Below are positions 10,860 to 23,189 of a stretch of 64,000 nucleotides of DNA, in pieces. The stretch is taken from positions 124,001 to 188,000 of the forward strand of contig JAKSZP010009304.1 in NCBI GenBank assembly GCA_022478985.1, written 5' to 3'. A program made the position numbers and the translations under genes. Under the pieces are notes generated by a model, which did no database searches, was not told the DNA's origin, and saw only the letters and a program-made list of their open reading frames with translations. The stretch comes from Massospora cicadina (lineage: Eukaryota > Entomophthoromycota > Entomophthoromycetes > Entomophthorales > Entomophthoraceae). Within the stretch, counting starts at the first letter, position 1; every line of letters begins with the position of its first letter.

Positions 10860-13701
10860 TAATCAGAGCTCTAAAGTACAGAGATATTGGGAAATGGCTG
10901 AACGCTACTCAGTAACTGGGGAGCACGCCCATATAGAGCTTTAAAGGGGGACAATTTAATGATTCAAGGGTAGCTTATCATGTAAGAAACAAAGCGTTAG
11001 TAAATAATGATACCAGCAAGCAGGATCAGAGGCAGCCAACTTATGCAAAACAGAGACAAGGGTTCCATTAGCACGTTCCACCTCCTCATTGGTCAATGGG
11101 TTGTAAGGGGCGGTGAAACTATGATTAGTATCAAAAAGTGAGGTAAGTTCTTGGACTACTTAAGATGACATTTATCATTGTCTGAAAGTAAAGTTTGTGG
11201 GCATCCATGCTGGTAAAAAAGGATCAAGTAAAGAGAGCTATGGCTTTCACAGTGGCAGCGGGGACAGAAATTGCTTTGACACATTTGGTCAAATGTTCCA
11301 TGGCTAGGAGGATATCTATGGCCATGCAACCCGGTATGAATAGGGCCTACTACATCAATGCTAATGACATTGAAAGGACCTGATAGGGAAATGACCAAGT
11401 GCTGATATTGAGACTGGAGCAATCTTAGGATTAGAAAGTCATACAGCTTCTAGGCCTCTTGGATAGTCTCTACCATTCAGTCCCAGTAACATCATGTCTA
11501 GCCAATAATGAGTCTTTTTTACTGCTTCGTGTCCCACAGTCACATGTCTCTCTAAATAACGTCAAACCATGAATAAGTGTGGATGTAGAGGAGCCATTTC
11601 TTTATGCCCCTTTATATAGCAGTCCTTACTTGATCTGAGTGTCTCAGATAAGCTTCCAGATTTTGGCTTAAATATCAAGAGTCTCTAACTCCAAGCGCTC
11701 TGGTCAGCCAATTAAATCGTACAGTTGGTCTTCCTTATGGTCAAGGTAGCCAGTACTGGCATTCTAGAGAATCAATCAGAATTCTATGATTGCTTTCACG
11801 TGATTAACAGTAGTGAAATCGTAGCTCTGTAGCCTTAGGGCCCATCTGGACAATTGGCCATCTGGGTCCTTCATTTTCTGCAGCCATTGGAGTAAGGAAT
11901 GATTGGTGATAATGGTGAAGTGAGTGCCATAGAGATAGGGCCAAAAAACTTGATTGCTTACAAGACAACCAGGCATTCTCATTTGTAATGCTATAGTTCA
12001 GTTCAGTTCAGTCTTGCTCAAGGTCTTGATTAAATAAGCCACTGAATGATCAACCTGATTTTCACCATTCTGGGCTAGGATGTCCCCAACAGCGACATCA
12101 CTCACATTTGTAAATAGAAAAAAGGTTGATCAAAACGTGGATAGACTAAAATGAGTTTAGTGCAAGGAGTGGTCCTCAACGCATTAAATCCTGTTCTTGT
12201 TCCAGCTGACACTCAAAAGGCACGTTCTTCTGCAGGAGGTTAATAGGGCTCAGCCAGGTTGTCAAATTAAGTGATGAACTGATAATAATAGATCACCATG
12301 TCAAGGAATATCTGAAAATCTCTCAGGATTTGGGGGAGCGACATCTTTTCAATGGCATCAAATGTTTCCTGGAATGGGATGGATGCCATCTTTTGATACC
12401 TTATTTCCGAGGAACTCCGTTTCAGACTTGAAGAAAGCGCACTTTTAGGGTTTGAGTTTTATTGAAGCCTTCCTAAAAGTATTGAATACTTCCTAAAGGT
12501 GTTTCAAATGACCATTGAAAGTTCTTGAGAAGACAGTTATGTTGCTGAGGTAGACGAGGACACATGCTAGCTTCAAGTCTCTGAGGATCCCTTCAATGGC
12601 ACGTTGGAAAGTGGCGGGGCATTTCAAAGGCCCTAGGGCATCCTCATGGGCTCAAATAGCCCTTTGTTGGCTATGAGCATGAACTTGCTCAATCTTTAAG
12701 GGCGAGCTCCACTTGCCAATATCCGATAGCAAGATACATTGCAGAGAAACATTATGACCTGGTGAGAAAATGGAGAGAGTCATCAATTTGGGGCATAAGA
12801 TAACTTTTTTCTTGGTGATGGAGTTGAGCTGGTGGTAGTCCATCACCACCCAATGAATGCCATCCTTCTTTCAAACCAATAGGAGGGGGAGGACTAAGGG
12901 ATGCGTGAAGGCTCAAATAGCCTGGCTTTAAAAAGTTGTTTGAGCTCTACTGCCACCTGGGATTCTTCAAGCTTACTTTTTCTATAAGGTCGGGACTAAA
13001 AGGGGGAGCATTCACAGTCTAAAAATGATGTATAACCCCACTCATTGTCCTAAAATTGTAGGTCAAGGCTGAGAAAGGTCAGAGTACCTTTCTAATAATT
13101 CTTGAACTTGGCGCTGTTGTTCACCAGTGAGCTCCTTTCCAAAACAGGTGGAAACTAGAGCCACTTATGGGTACTTCTCCAAACAAAATCCCTCAGACTT
13201 CCATGCTGCAGAAATCATTAACATCCTCTACCAGTAGAAGGCGAAAATATGAGGCGAAACTGCTAGGGCCCACTGCCCTAGGTTTATCATTAAGGTTAGC
13301 CAACAACATCAATATGGATTCATAATAGGCAGGATTTAGAATACCCAAACAGGTAGGATCTCTTTGGCAGATTTGCTATCTAGACCTTAGATCTCCATCA
13401 GATATCTGGAGGGTATGTTAATGTGGACCAAGGTGTAAACAATAGCTTGGGACACCAGAGGTATAGTGGTCGTTTTAGATATACAAATTAACGTGCCTTT
13501 ATGGCCATCAGCAGCAGGCGAAGCAACTGTACTTGAAAGCCCCTTAAATGATACTCAAGTCAAATTAAAATTTGCTTTTTCTCTCTAATAATCAAGCATA
13601 AGAGTTGACCTCCGCTTTAGAGTTTCATGAGGTCTTGAAGATTAGGGAAACCTAATGTCACAGCAGGGATAGAAATCCTTCATCATAATGCACTACTTTG
13701 A
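10860..13701 (-). pseudogene. pol: Element B pol relic: RT, RNase H, integrase
   Basis: Minus-strand pol portion to the left of the C1 insertion. Reverse transcriptase (about 12460-13150) has the VMDYHQLN block near 12815-12849. The catalytic box reads YLSN (12541-12552) instead of YLDD, so both aspartates are lost. RNase H (about 11776-12330) keeps an SLLQWLQ block and a RWALRLQ block. Integrase (about 10870-11480) shows DVVGP near 11350 and a conserved TNEEVERANGTL segment near 11080. No chromodomain was seen between integrase and the 3' LTR. Frame breaks are many. The protease and gag lie on the other side of C1 (20720-22560). Confidence 0.8.
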
Positions 13702-13706
13702 AGAAG

Positions 13707-14989
13707 TGTAAGGTAAATGTCAGATAAAGGACATACTGGCCTGCCTGTTAAGATGCAAAAGCACTCAGAAGGCGAGCTAAAATGCCAGAGGCACTTCTTC
13801 TTGAACGACGTTCAGATGGGCTGGGAGTTAGGTGAATAACGAGCGCTTACAGGACACAAAAGTGTTAAACAACCTAGAAAAAAATCAGGCTATTGCAGCC
13901 CAGGGCCCACGGGCTGGGGTGTGGGAAAATGTTGGGTTGGAACGGCAGGTTGAATTACCATGGACAAAATAGGAATAGAGTCATTGGTGAGAATGCAGAA
14001 TTTGCCTGAGTGGGGAAAACTCGTTCACAAGATGCTGAGATCCTGTGGTGGTTCATTTCAGCAATCAGAGAAAAGTTCTGGAAGGCATGAGAACGGTAAG
14101 CTCAGTTAACTGCAGATAGCAACAAATTCACTAACGTCCATGAGGGCCCAGTCGTTGCATGCCCCACAATTCCAACAATGGTGGGTGTTGTATAATACCA
14201 GAAAATAACGTTTAAAACTGGAAAATGGGTTCAGAGCAAGGGAATTCTTATTAGATTTTAAAAAAAATTTACCATCAAAAATCCCTGTGTGGGACAATTG
14301 CTTAGATGTACTTTCAATTAGGAAATAACTTTGAAATACATGGTATCTGGGCCCTTGAGTTTCTGACCAAATTTGGAGGAGCTTGAGTGGGGGGATGTTG
14401 TTCAAAAAAACTGACTCAAAAAGTGTAAGTAGCGGGCCAAATCATCATTGGTTGGTCCTCAAGCTCCTAATTCGCAATTTTGCCATAATTACACTGATTT
14501 AAATGGTGACATCTCACTTAACGGGTAACAGGAGCCTCCCAGGGCCTTACCACTTAGTAATGGTTTCAAATGGTCAGGAAGGGGTTCAAGGTGCCAAACC
14601 TGCACGCAACTGATGCTTTAGCCCGTTCAGACTTGTGGGGCTTAGAAGATTGAGGTTTCCACGCTGAAGAGGAAGGATTATGGTTATTAATTGATTTTGC
14701 CAAATTCAAGATCAGCCTAAGAGAGGGACTCGCCACATCCATTTTGTACTGATTCTCATTTTCCAAAACCTTGACGCAGAATTTAAATCCACTGTAGTAA
14801 TTCTTCAGTTGATAGCACAGGGATGGGCTGCAGAACCTTTAGAGGAAAGACCATAACCCATCGCTCATTCACCACATGGTCGAGGTCACCCTGGAAGATG
14901 AGGGGGCTGCTGACCTCTTTGGGGCCTTCTTGTAAGGGAAAGGTAATACCGCCCAGTCCAAGTGCAAGGGATGCTCCCCCAGACTTACA
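13707..14989 (-). repeat. Element C1 3' LTR
   Basis: Plus-strand ends are TGTAAGG and CAGACTTACA. It aligns with 19439-20714, including a shared 24-bp CCCACGGGCTGGGGTGTGG-type block. The pol reading frame runs through the polypurine tract (14990-15007) into this LTR without a stop as far as about 14870. An LTR-encoded motif GDLDHVVNERW lies at 14858-14890, after a frame change. Confidence 0.83.
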
Positions 14990-15090
14990 TTATCCCTCCT
15001 TTTAACTAAAAGGGGAGCGCCATCACTGGAGAATTGGGCGAGGGCAACGTGCTTATGGGCCTTGGGTGGCTTTATCGCCATCAGCGTCAC
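14858..15090 (-). pseudogene. C1 Pol C-terminal extension reading into the 3' LTR
   Basis: A continuous frame at 15090-14872 starts in the internal region (KAHKHVALAQF), crosses the polypurine tract as VKRRDN, and enters the LTR as VSLGEHPL. After a frame change the LTR codes GDLDHVVNERWVMVFP (14843-14890). The same motif is found in the C2, D and, less exactly, E LTRs. The function is unknown. Plant CRM chromoviruses are a known precedent for an integrase C-terminus encoded partly by the LTR. Confidence 0.5.
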
Positions 15091-18000
15091 AATCTTTGGA
15101 TGAGGGTGAGGAGCATTGAGGTGGGTGACGTGAAAGGCCTCAACAAGCTCTGACCAGTTTGCACAGTCCTGAGCGTCAACCAGCTAATTTTGTAGGCTGG
15201 GTAGCCTTTCCAAGCGACTAAATAAAGAACTGATCTGCGTGAGAGCTGGGAAGCCATGGTGGTGTCGACTTTAGCTTACTCTTTTCCCTCAATCTCAATT
15301 GGTTTAGGTTCTGACGGGATAACACCCTTGAATGAGGTTAACTTCAAGACGTGGAAGACAGGATGTTGCTTCCAGTGATCTGGCAACTTCAAGAGGAAGG
15401 TGCCATTTCCCATGTCCTCTTCCACCAAATGGGGGCCATAGTGTTTGCTCATGAACTTGTGTGTGGACACCTCCATGCGCAAGTAATGCGTGTCCAACAT
15501 GACATGTGAACTTTATCAATCTTGTGCGCTGGGAGGCGCTTTTGATATGCAAACAATTTATAATCACTAATCGCTTTAATCAGGAGTTCCTAAACCAAGT
15601 ACTAGAAGTCATAAATTTTCTGAGCATGGTTGGCTGCTGCCAGTACTTCAAGGCGAAAGCACGTCCCAACTAAAAATGGCAGCTTAAATCCTAAGTTAAC
15701 TTCATATGAGATAAGCCTGAGGATGCATGAGTTACATTGTTGTATGAAAACTGGGTGAGCGGGAGGTTGTCCGTCCAGGCATTCTGAGTGGCTGCAGAGT
15801 GCACCGGAGGTATTGTACCAAGATTTGATCGACCCATTCAGTTTGAATATCCAACTGAGGATGGTACACAATGGAGTGGCAGAGTGTAATTTTCAAAATT
15901 GCCAAGAGTTCATTCCAAAACTTCACTGTAAATTGGGTCCTGAAGTCACTGATTCTTCCCTCCAGGGACACAAACATAGAGAACACTTGCCTCATGAACA
16001 GACTGGCGGTCTCCCCAGAGATGATGGCGGAGGAGAAAGGGATAAAAAGGTCAGACTTAGTGAAGCGGTCTATGACCACCATTAACACTGTGAATCTATT
16101 GGAGCTTGGCAGCTCAACAATGAAGTCTAAGGACACTGACATTCCTGGCCCTCCGCCTGCTGCAGAGGATGAAGGAGGCCATTCTTACCAAACGAGTTTG
16201 ATTTGGTCCACGCGCATGTTACACAGTCGGCGATCCATGCCAGAACCCCTTTGACATGCCTGACCAGTTGAAGGTATGCTTAACTAACTAAATGCATTTT
16301 TTGTTCCATGGGTGACCAACTGCAGGGGGATCATGATGAGCTTAAATGACTTTGTCCAAGAGAAGAGGCGGGACTCACAGGCATGACCTAAACTGGATAA
16401 GCCCCTTGGCCAGAGTATAGAGTGAATGCCTAGAAGTTGGAAGTAATAACTGACCCAAAAGTTCAACTCTTCTGCACACACCATATGAGCCACTAAGACC
16501 CATGAGACTAAGTGCGAATCCAGACCTAAATCTGCTACTGAAATCACAGGAGGAGCAACGACCAAGTGTTTGAGTAGGCATAATAACTGACAAGATTTGC
16601 CACATATGACTCAGCAGGGCAAAGTGCAGTATTTTTGACTCTTAAAGTCAGGAAGTACGTTCAGTGCTCCTTTAACAAATTGTATTCGAATTTAAAACTG
16701 TTTAAGTGCGGTAAGTATGAGCCTGCCAGTGCGCCTTCTGCGGCTTTCAGAAATATAAGAGAGCTAGGTGATCCATTCGCATAGTAAACTCATGTGATCA
16801 CCCTGCAAAAAGATACCACCAGTGGGTCAAGGCCCACGCCAAAGCTACCAACTTTTTTGTAGATGGCCCAGAATTGCTCTGTGGAGAAAAACCCTGTGGG
16901 AAAATTATGCAACCAGGTGTTCCAACCCATTATGCTCTTGGAGCAGGACAGGCCCACAGCAGTGAAGGATGCATTGCACATTTCAATGTAGGGTTTGGAT
17001 GGGTACGTTCTTGAGAACAAGAGGCGATAAAAACACCTCCTTGATTGAATTAAAAGCTCACTGACACTTGGGCATTTAGAGGAATGGAACGTTTTTGCCC
17101 ATGAGCAGATGCAGAGGCGTGGCCAACTACAAGAGTGCGGGGAGTAACTTTTCAGAAAGATTACTATTCCTAAGAAGATTCTCAGTTGTTTCTGAGTTGT
17201 CAGAGTCAGCCACTCACGGATGGCATCTATTTTAATGGGTGGAATGGAGTATACAACCTTCAAAATGAGATTACCTAAGAAAGTAACCTCCTCCTCCTGT
17301 AAACTTTCACTTTACCAGCTTGACAAACAAACCCGGCTTATTCAGACAGCCACCACTACCTTTAAATTTTTTGTGCTATTAGGGTGTGGGGGAGTGAACC
17401 AGGATATTGTCAATGTATGCGACTGCACAGGTGAGCTTGAGGCCACCAAGCACACTATTGATCATTTGTTGGAATGTCGTGGGGCATTCTTTAACCCAAA
17501 AGGCATGACTTATAATTTAAAAATATTTTCTTTTCATCCAAATGGTGGCAAGCCTTTTCTGACCTTCAGCCACTTAATTTGGTTAGAGCATTTACCAGAT
17601 TGAGCTTTAAAATTACTTGCAACTTCGCAATTAACTAGCCAATTGTCTATTTTAAATAAAGTGGGTAGAGGTCATGAACCATGATGTTGTTGAGGTGATT
17701 GTAATCCGCGCAGGGGTGTAGGGAACCGCCAGCATTTTTGGCAAATACAATGGGTGAGGAAGCTGTGAATGTCTCCTTAAATGACCGTCTCTTCATGAGC
17801 ATGTTGTCTAATTATAAATTTAAGTGGCATCCTCTTCTGCCATATGTGGGTACCTTAGGCATTTTATATTCAACACGGCCACCGTTGTCTGGAACTTCAG
17901 ATCAAACTTAATATGTAGGGAAGGCGGTTGGCCTTTTTGGAATTGAAGATGCTCTGGTAGGCCATCGATGTGGAAGGAAAATTGGGCTGAAGGCCCACAG

Positions 18001-18380
18001 GAGAGACAAGGACCATAATGTACCCTCATTTCCAAGCTTTAATGAGGGTGTCAAGCAATGAAAACTCGCCCTCCACCTGGGCGTTGGCATAAAGACAACG
18101 TTTTCAAGTCCAGGTGAATTCTCAGTTGCTGATGGCACCACAAACCACACCCAAAATTACTTAGAACATGAGGTCAGGAATCACAGAAAAACGATCACAG
18201 AAACTTAACTGTTGGACCAAGAAAGGAACTGGACGTCACACTTTGAAAGATGGCTGGGAGGCCAACAATATGAACAACACCTCTGGCCCCAGGCCAAATT
18301 CTAATTTGAGCTACTGGGCCAACTTCAGACTCATGAAGATACCCGCAGCTCCCATGTCAACTAGAGCCTTAAAGGCCATC
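15091..18380 (-). pseudogene. pol: Element C1 pol relic: protease, RT, RNase H, integrase, chromodomain
   Basis: The protease motif reads DMGAAG (DMG codons at 18350-18358), with methionine replacing the usual threonine or serine. Reverse transcriptase covers about 17220-18040 with a YIDN box at 17406-17417, so one catalytic aspartate has become asparagine. The RT-RNase H connection QLRIFLGIVIFLK and an RNase H tether with ECTEQFWAIYKK-like sequence occupy about 16790-17263. Integrase (about 15276-16560) keeps all three catalytic positions: D in SLDFIVELP, D in ISDFRTQF and E in QTEWVDQI. The region after integrase has the tail HLVEEDMGNGTFLLKLP. A chromodomain relic, YLVAWKGYPAYK followed by CANWSELVEAFH in another frame, spans about 15120-15270. 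The polyprotein is dead, but its family is clear. Confidence 0.83.
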
Positions 18381-19438
18381 TGGTGTGCCCTGGTCCTAAT
18401 TTACATTGGTAATAAAAAGTAGGCGTAATTTTGTTTATTGGTAGTTGCACGTGATTCTGCTGACAAATTAAAATATTAACAAAATCAAGGTAAAGAGTTA
18501 GTTTAGAAGGAATGTAATGGTTTTGGGAAAGGGGTTGGATCACATTATCCCAGGATGGTCATCCGCCAACTGAGGGGAAGGAGATCTGGAGGTAACCTGT
18601 TCTGTCACAAGGGCTGCATTAGCCCCTGGGACCAAGGAAATACTGAATCAACATTGGAGTCAAAAACTAAGCCTGAATCATTGAATTCAATCACAAGGTT
18701 ACCAAATTTTTGTGCAGGGATTATGGAGGAGGGTCACATTAATTGAAGTCGCTGCCATGCAGATTTGTTCCACTATCTCCATAGGGGCAGACCAAATAGC
18801 ATGGTTGGCGGAGAATAAATCCAACACAGATCAGAAAAGCGCTTGGATGATATTCAAGTGTAGATAAAGCATAGCGGCTTGCTCACAGAAGACCTCAAGA
18901 AAGCAGTATAGATTAGGTGACTCAGCGGATATAGAAAAGTAAGGGGAAAGGCGTTTGGAACGCAGCACAGTAGTTTCTAAAGCTGTGGAAACTAATGTAA
19001 TAAGTGATTTGGGGTCCTCTACTTGAATGGCAGAGCGCAAAAAGCCCTGCACCCACCTGTGGGCATCACCTATAATCACATCCAGAAGGTTATTCTCTGC
19101 TGAGCATTTTTCAGTGAAGTGGAACTGTCCAGATCAAAGAGGACCACATCTGAAACTTGGCAAGGGCTTGAGGATCTGATTAGCAACTTCAAGGAAGGGA
19201 GCATCCGAATTACCTACTTGAGGGTGGGATGAGGTGGAAGTGGAGGTCAATGGGGTAGTTCAGGTTTGAAGAAATTCTTCCAACACTACCCAGGAGCTTC
19301 TTACAACATCAGCGATTGATTAAACAAACAACATGAGGCAAGCCACTGAATGTATGTTCATCCAGTAGATGGTGACCACTGCTGCGCCCCGCCCAAAGAG
19401 AAGGGCAGAAGCTGCTGAAATTAATAGACAGTCAATCA
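18381..19438 (-). pseudogene. gag: Element C1 gag region relic
   Basis: About 350 codons between the 5' LTR and protease on the minus strand. A stretch at 18831-19079 remains open for 82 codons, with the Gag-like segment WVQGFLRSAIQVEDPKSL. I see no zinc knuckle. The corresponding region in C2 is only about 170 codons, so either C1 is the more complete copy or C2 is deleted. Confidence 0.5.
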
Positions 19439-20714
19439 TGTTGGGAAATCGGAAGATAGAGTTCAAACTGGTCTTCCAGTCAGGAAGCAAAAGCACCCAG
19501 AAGGCGAATCAGAATGCCAGAGGAACTGATGCTTGAATGACGTTTATACGGGCTGAGAGGTAGGTGAACAACGAGCGCAGACAGGACACAGAAGTGATAA
19601 CCAACCTGTTGAAAAGACAGGCTGTTGCAGCCTCAGGGCCCACGGGCTGGGGTGTGGGAAAATGTTGGGCTGGAACGGCGGGTTTGAATTTCCCTGGGAG
19701 AAATAGGAATAGAATCATTAGTGAGAGTGCAGAATCTTGTACCGAGTGGGGAAAATTCACCCACAAAATGCTGAAATCCTGGTGGCTAATTGTTTCAGCG
19801 ATTAAAGAAAAGTTCAGGAAGTCTTGAGAACAGTAGGTCAGTTAACTGCAGAAGGCAACAAATTCACTAACGTCCGTGAGGGCCCAGTCATTGCATGCCC
19901 CACAAATCCACATTGGTGGGTGTTGTATAATACCAGAAAATAACGTTCAAAACTGGAAAATGGGTTCAGAGCAAGGGGTTTCTATTTTAAAAAAATTGAC
20001 CGTCAATCCTTCCTGTATGGGACATAAGCTTAAATGTCTTATTTGGGAATAGCTTTGAAATACATGAGATCAGGGCCCTTGATTTTCTATTCTAAACTTG
20101 TGGAACTTGGGTGGGGAAAAGCTGTTTAATTAGAACCAACTTAATAATGTCAGCGGTAGGCTGAGTTGTCATTGCTTGGTCCTCTTGCGACTAAATCACA
20201 GATTTGCCACAATTACACCAATATGAGCAGTGACAGCAAGCTAAATGGGTAACGGGAGCCTCTCAGGGCCATCCCACATAAGGATAATCCTAAGTGGTCA
20301 AGAATGGGTTTGCAATGCCCAACCCGCCTGCACCTGATTGCTCTAGCGCCCATTTGGACTTATTGGATTCAGAGTATTGAGGTTTCCACGCCAAAGGGGA
20401 AGGATAATGGTTATTAACTGATTTGCCAAATTCAATATTGGCCTAGGAAAGGGAATCGCCACATCCTTTTTACAATGATTCTTATTTTCCAAACCTCAAT
20501 GTAGCTTTTATTGATCTGCCATACAAATCATTTGGTTTTTAGCACAGGGATAGGTGACGAAACCTTTAGAGAGTAGGCCGTAACCCACCTCTCGTCCACC
20601 AAATGGGCGAGATCACCCTAGGAGGTGGGGGCTTACGGCCTCTTTGGGGCCTTTTTGGAAGGAAAAGGGAATACAAGCCAATCAAAGTGAAAGAGGCAAT
20701 CCCTCAGACTTACA
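19439..20714 (-). repeat. Element C1 5' LTR
   Basis: Begins TGTTGGGAAATC and ends CAGACTTACA on the plus strand, followed by AGTAG, the partner of AGAAG at 13702. It encodes GDLAHLVDERWVT at about 20585-20623 on the minus strand. This is the cleanest copy of the LTR motif in the window. Confidence 0.83.
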
Positions 20715-20719
20715 AGTAG

Positions 20720-22560
20720 TCCCAGAGAATCTGAGTTTTGGGAATAAGTTCATAGCTCAGGTTAACCAGTGCAACTGTGTGGGTATTTACAATAAGCTTT
20801 CCAAATTGGATAGGTAGTTAAAAATAGGCCCTATGGATCGTGTAACTATAGTCCAGCTGTACCATACTCCATGTAAAGCGGCAAAGCCAGAGTGATCTTG
20901 ATAAAATCACAGTTCTGATGAAATAACATTCACAGGGGAACCACTATTGATCATGGCAAGAACCATAATTTTATTAATTTGAAAAGAGATGTGGGTAAAC
21001 AGACTTATAAACTGTGGAAGTAGATTGAGAAACATGAGAGATTCATCAGAAGAAGAGTAAGCAATATCAAGTTCTTTATTAACGATGGGTACTAAACTTC
21101 TTCTTCAGGAACGCTAGCTCTAGGTTTATTAGAAGTCATGGATGATTCTTGAGGCGTGATAGGTATGTCAGCAAAGACGCCTCATCCTTCATGCTGACTT
21201 CCCGTTTTCCCACCTCCTTGATAAGTCGTTTCCATAATATCTTGATGTGTAACATAAGCTATTGCAATTAGTGCATTGGGGTCAAGGATTCTTCTGGTGT
21301 TTGACAACATGGACCTGAGGATGGTTAGAGGAGGCAGAGGCAGTAGCATTAAGATTTAGGGTCAATGTAGGGAACTCGTTAAGCGCTTCCTTAGTTTCCC
21401 AAATGCAAGTAGAATCATTCTTATGGCCAATTATATGCATTTGAACTTCAGGGTAAGACCCCAACGCGGAGATGACAGCGGTTATGGCATCATTTAAGAT
21501 AATGAGATTTGTGGCTACTAAGGACTGCGCTTGGGCGTAGAAACAACTGGCTATTTCTACAATTCTCTCTTATTTATTCAGGCGGATACCCATGAGTGCT
21601 TGTTTTTGATTGACCAGAGTTTAATTGCTGCCAAATTCTTGGATTAATGTGGTCTGTACCTGTTCCCATGTGTGGTATTCTACTAGATGGGGTCATAATC
21701 TCCTGAGCTGTTCTGTTAAGGCAGAAGTGGATATGCTTTACTTTTTGCCAGTCAGAGCCCTCCTCCATGGAACACTCATATGCATACAAGAAAGAGGCAA
21801 TACTTCCTGTCTTGGGGTGAACTTCTCCTAAACTAGGTTTAAAATTAGTTACAAGAGGAGAAGAAAGGGCATTTACACCAGATTTTGGTGCAGGCTCAAA
21901 AGTATTAGTCTCTGCATAGTCGCGGAAGCTTGCTGATCCTACTGTCATCTTAGGCCCTCAAGGTCATCTTGGTTATTATTTCAGTTTCAGTTGAGGAAAA
22001 GATGGAGGCCTTATGAGAAACATGTTATTTTAATCCTTGGATGTCGGCGCACTAAAGAAGCTGACTTTTTAAGTTGGTCAAGTGGATGTCAAACCCTCAG
22101 CAGGTTTTATTGAGCTGGGAAATGCGACTATTGGAAATCTTGGTAAAGGCGCTGAGATATCCAAAATTATTTGAAAAGGTTTCAATCGAGACCTAAGGTT
22201 GAGGGGGACTCCGTCCACTTGGAGCTTGCTGCCTTGGGCTACATCAGGGATTTGGTCCCATAAGGCAGCTAGGGTTGCAAAACGTCCTTTCTCCAGGGGT
22301 CTCCAGGGTCGCCAGGAGTTGCACTGTGGGACCAGAGGGCCATTGAGGCCCACTGGGACCTTCAGGCCCTTTGGGTCTCTCATGACCTTTGGAACCTTCC
22401 AGCCTTTAGGCCCTTCACTCCTGGAGGCGAAGTCATGAGAGGCCAGCTCCTGATAGTACTGATGAAGAGGCCGCACCAGGCCTTTGACTTTGTGGAGGCG
22501 TTGGTCTCAAGTAGCCTCAAGAAGTTGTACATTCTGACGAATCTTGTCCTTGAGATAGCC
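20720..22560 (-). pseudogene. gag: Element B gag and protease relics
   Basis: Minus-strand 5' half of B. The N-terminal part (22078-22476) includes a collagen-like Gly-X-Y tract (22285-22425, spread over three frames). The Gag core at 21574-21948 contains TGSIASFLYAYE and is clearly related to the F gag near 38210. Downstream an FYAQAQSL segment (about 21530) leads to a nucleocapsid relic at 21234-21275 reading CTNC-NSLC-Y-TSRY-Y. This is a C-x2-C-x4-H-x4-C knuckle whose histidine and last cysteine have become tyrosine. The protease motif is INSGSPV with its NSG codons at 20940-20948, the catalytic aspartate being asparagine. Confidence 0.78.
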
Positions 22561-23167
22561 TGAAATTCCGATATCCAATACCACTAGCTGGTTTCAAGCT
22601 TCGTTAATTAATTGTTGGTTGCCAATAATGGCTTTTCAATTTTTGTGGATGAAGTAAGAGGACGTATTAAAGAAATTACCAACATGGGAGTGTAAGATTT
22701 TTGTAATCCCTAGTTGTCAGGAGACTTCATGATGGTGCAACCTGACTAACTGTAGGAGTTGATGACTATCAGGATGAATGATATTTCAAAGATAGCGCTC
22801 AGTTCCCAAAGTCAATTCTTACTGGAAGTTAGACTGAGGTATATAAATCCCACATGGTAGAAGGCAACAAAGGAGAATGGGAGCAAGTTGAGCAGCCTTT
22901 TACAGAATAGATTCCATTTAGTAATTGCTGAATAATTTCCTTAAGGTTCTTGTACCAAATTTGGTACTGATCTCCATCAACGGAAGGTAGAGTGAACTGG
23001 AACGTGGCCCAAAAACTCTAAGCTTTCAGGCTGTATGGGCGGTACTTTGTACCACGAGGTACTAATCCATTAAGCGATGCTTCTCAACCAATCATCATGT
23101 TGACTTTCTTAAGAGCTATTATTCTCCATTGTTTGTGATAGACACTTTCATTTGAACAGTTTGGAGC

Positions 23168-23185
23168 CTCCTGTATTAAGCATGA
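23168..23185 (-). other. Element B primer-binding site, decayed
   Basis: The minus strand reads TCATGCTTAATACAGGAG just after the 5' LTR. It matches the A site (TGGTGCTCGCTACAGGG) at 11 of 16 aligned positions, with most differences being transitions. Use of the same primer tRNA is inferred. Confidence 0.4.
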
Positions 23186-23189
23186 CTTT

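Larger units (their letters stand above)
13707..20714 (-). mobile_element. Element C1: chromovirus nested in element B
   Basis: A 7.0 kb minus-strand LTR element with LTRs of 1283 bp (13707-14989) and 1276 bp (19439-20714). Flanking pentamers AGAAG (13702-13706) and AGTAG (20715-20719) match at 4 of 5 positions and are read as a decayed TSD. It separates the B reverse transcriptase (left) from the B protease (right). Gene order on the minus strand is gag region, protease, RT, RNase H, integrase, chromodomain. A family relative, C2, lies at 56411-63756. Confidence 0.83.

Noticed and set aside
11996..12013. Short tandem GTTCA repeat
   Set aside because: Three and a half units only, within B pol sequence; it looks like simple slippage.
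15813..16254. Overlapping plus-strand frames of 90 and 127 codons
   Set aside because: They are antisense to the C1 integrase, which has recognisable catalytic motifs on the minus strand.
17220..17603. 127-codon plus-strand frame
   Set aside because: It is antisense to the C1 reverse transcriptase, including the YIDN box.
22199..22438. 79-codon plus-strand frame, proline- and glycine-rich
   Set aside because: It is the reverse complement of the collagen-like tract in B gag; the minus strand agrees with the element direction.
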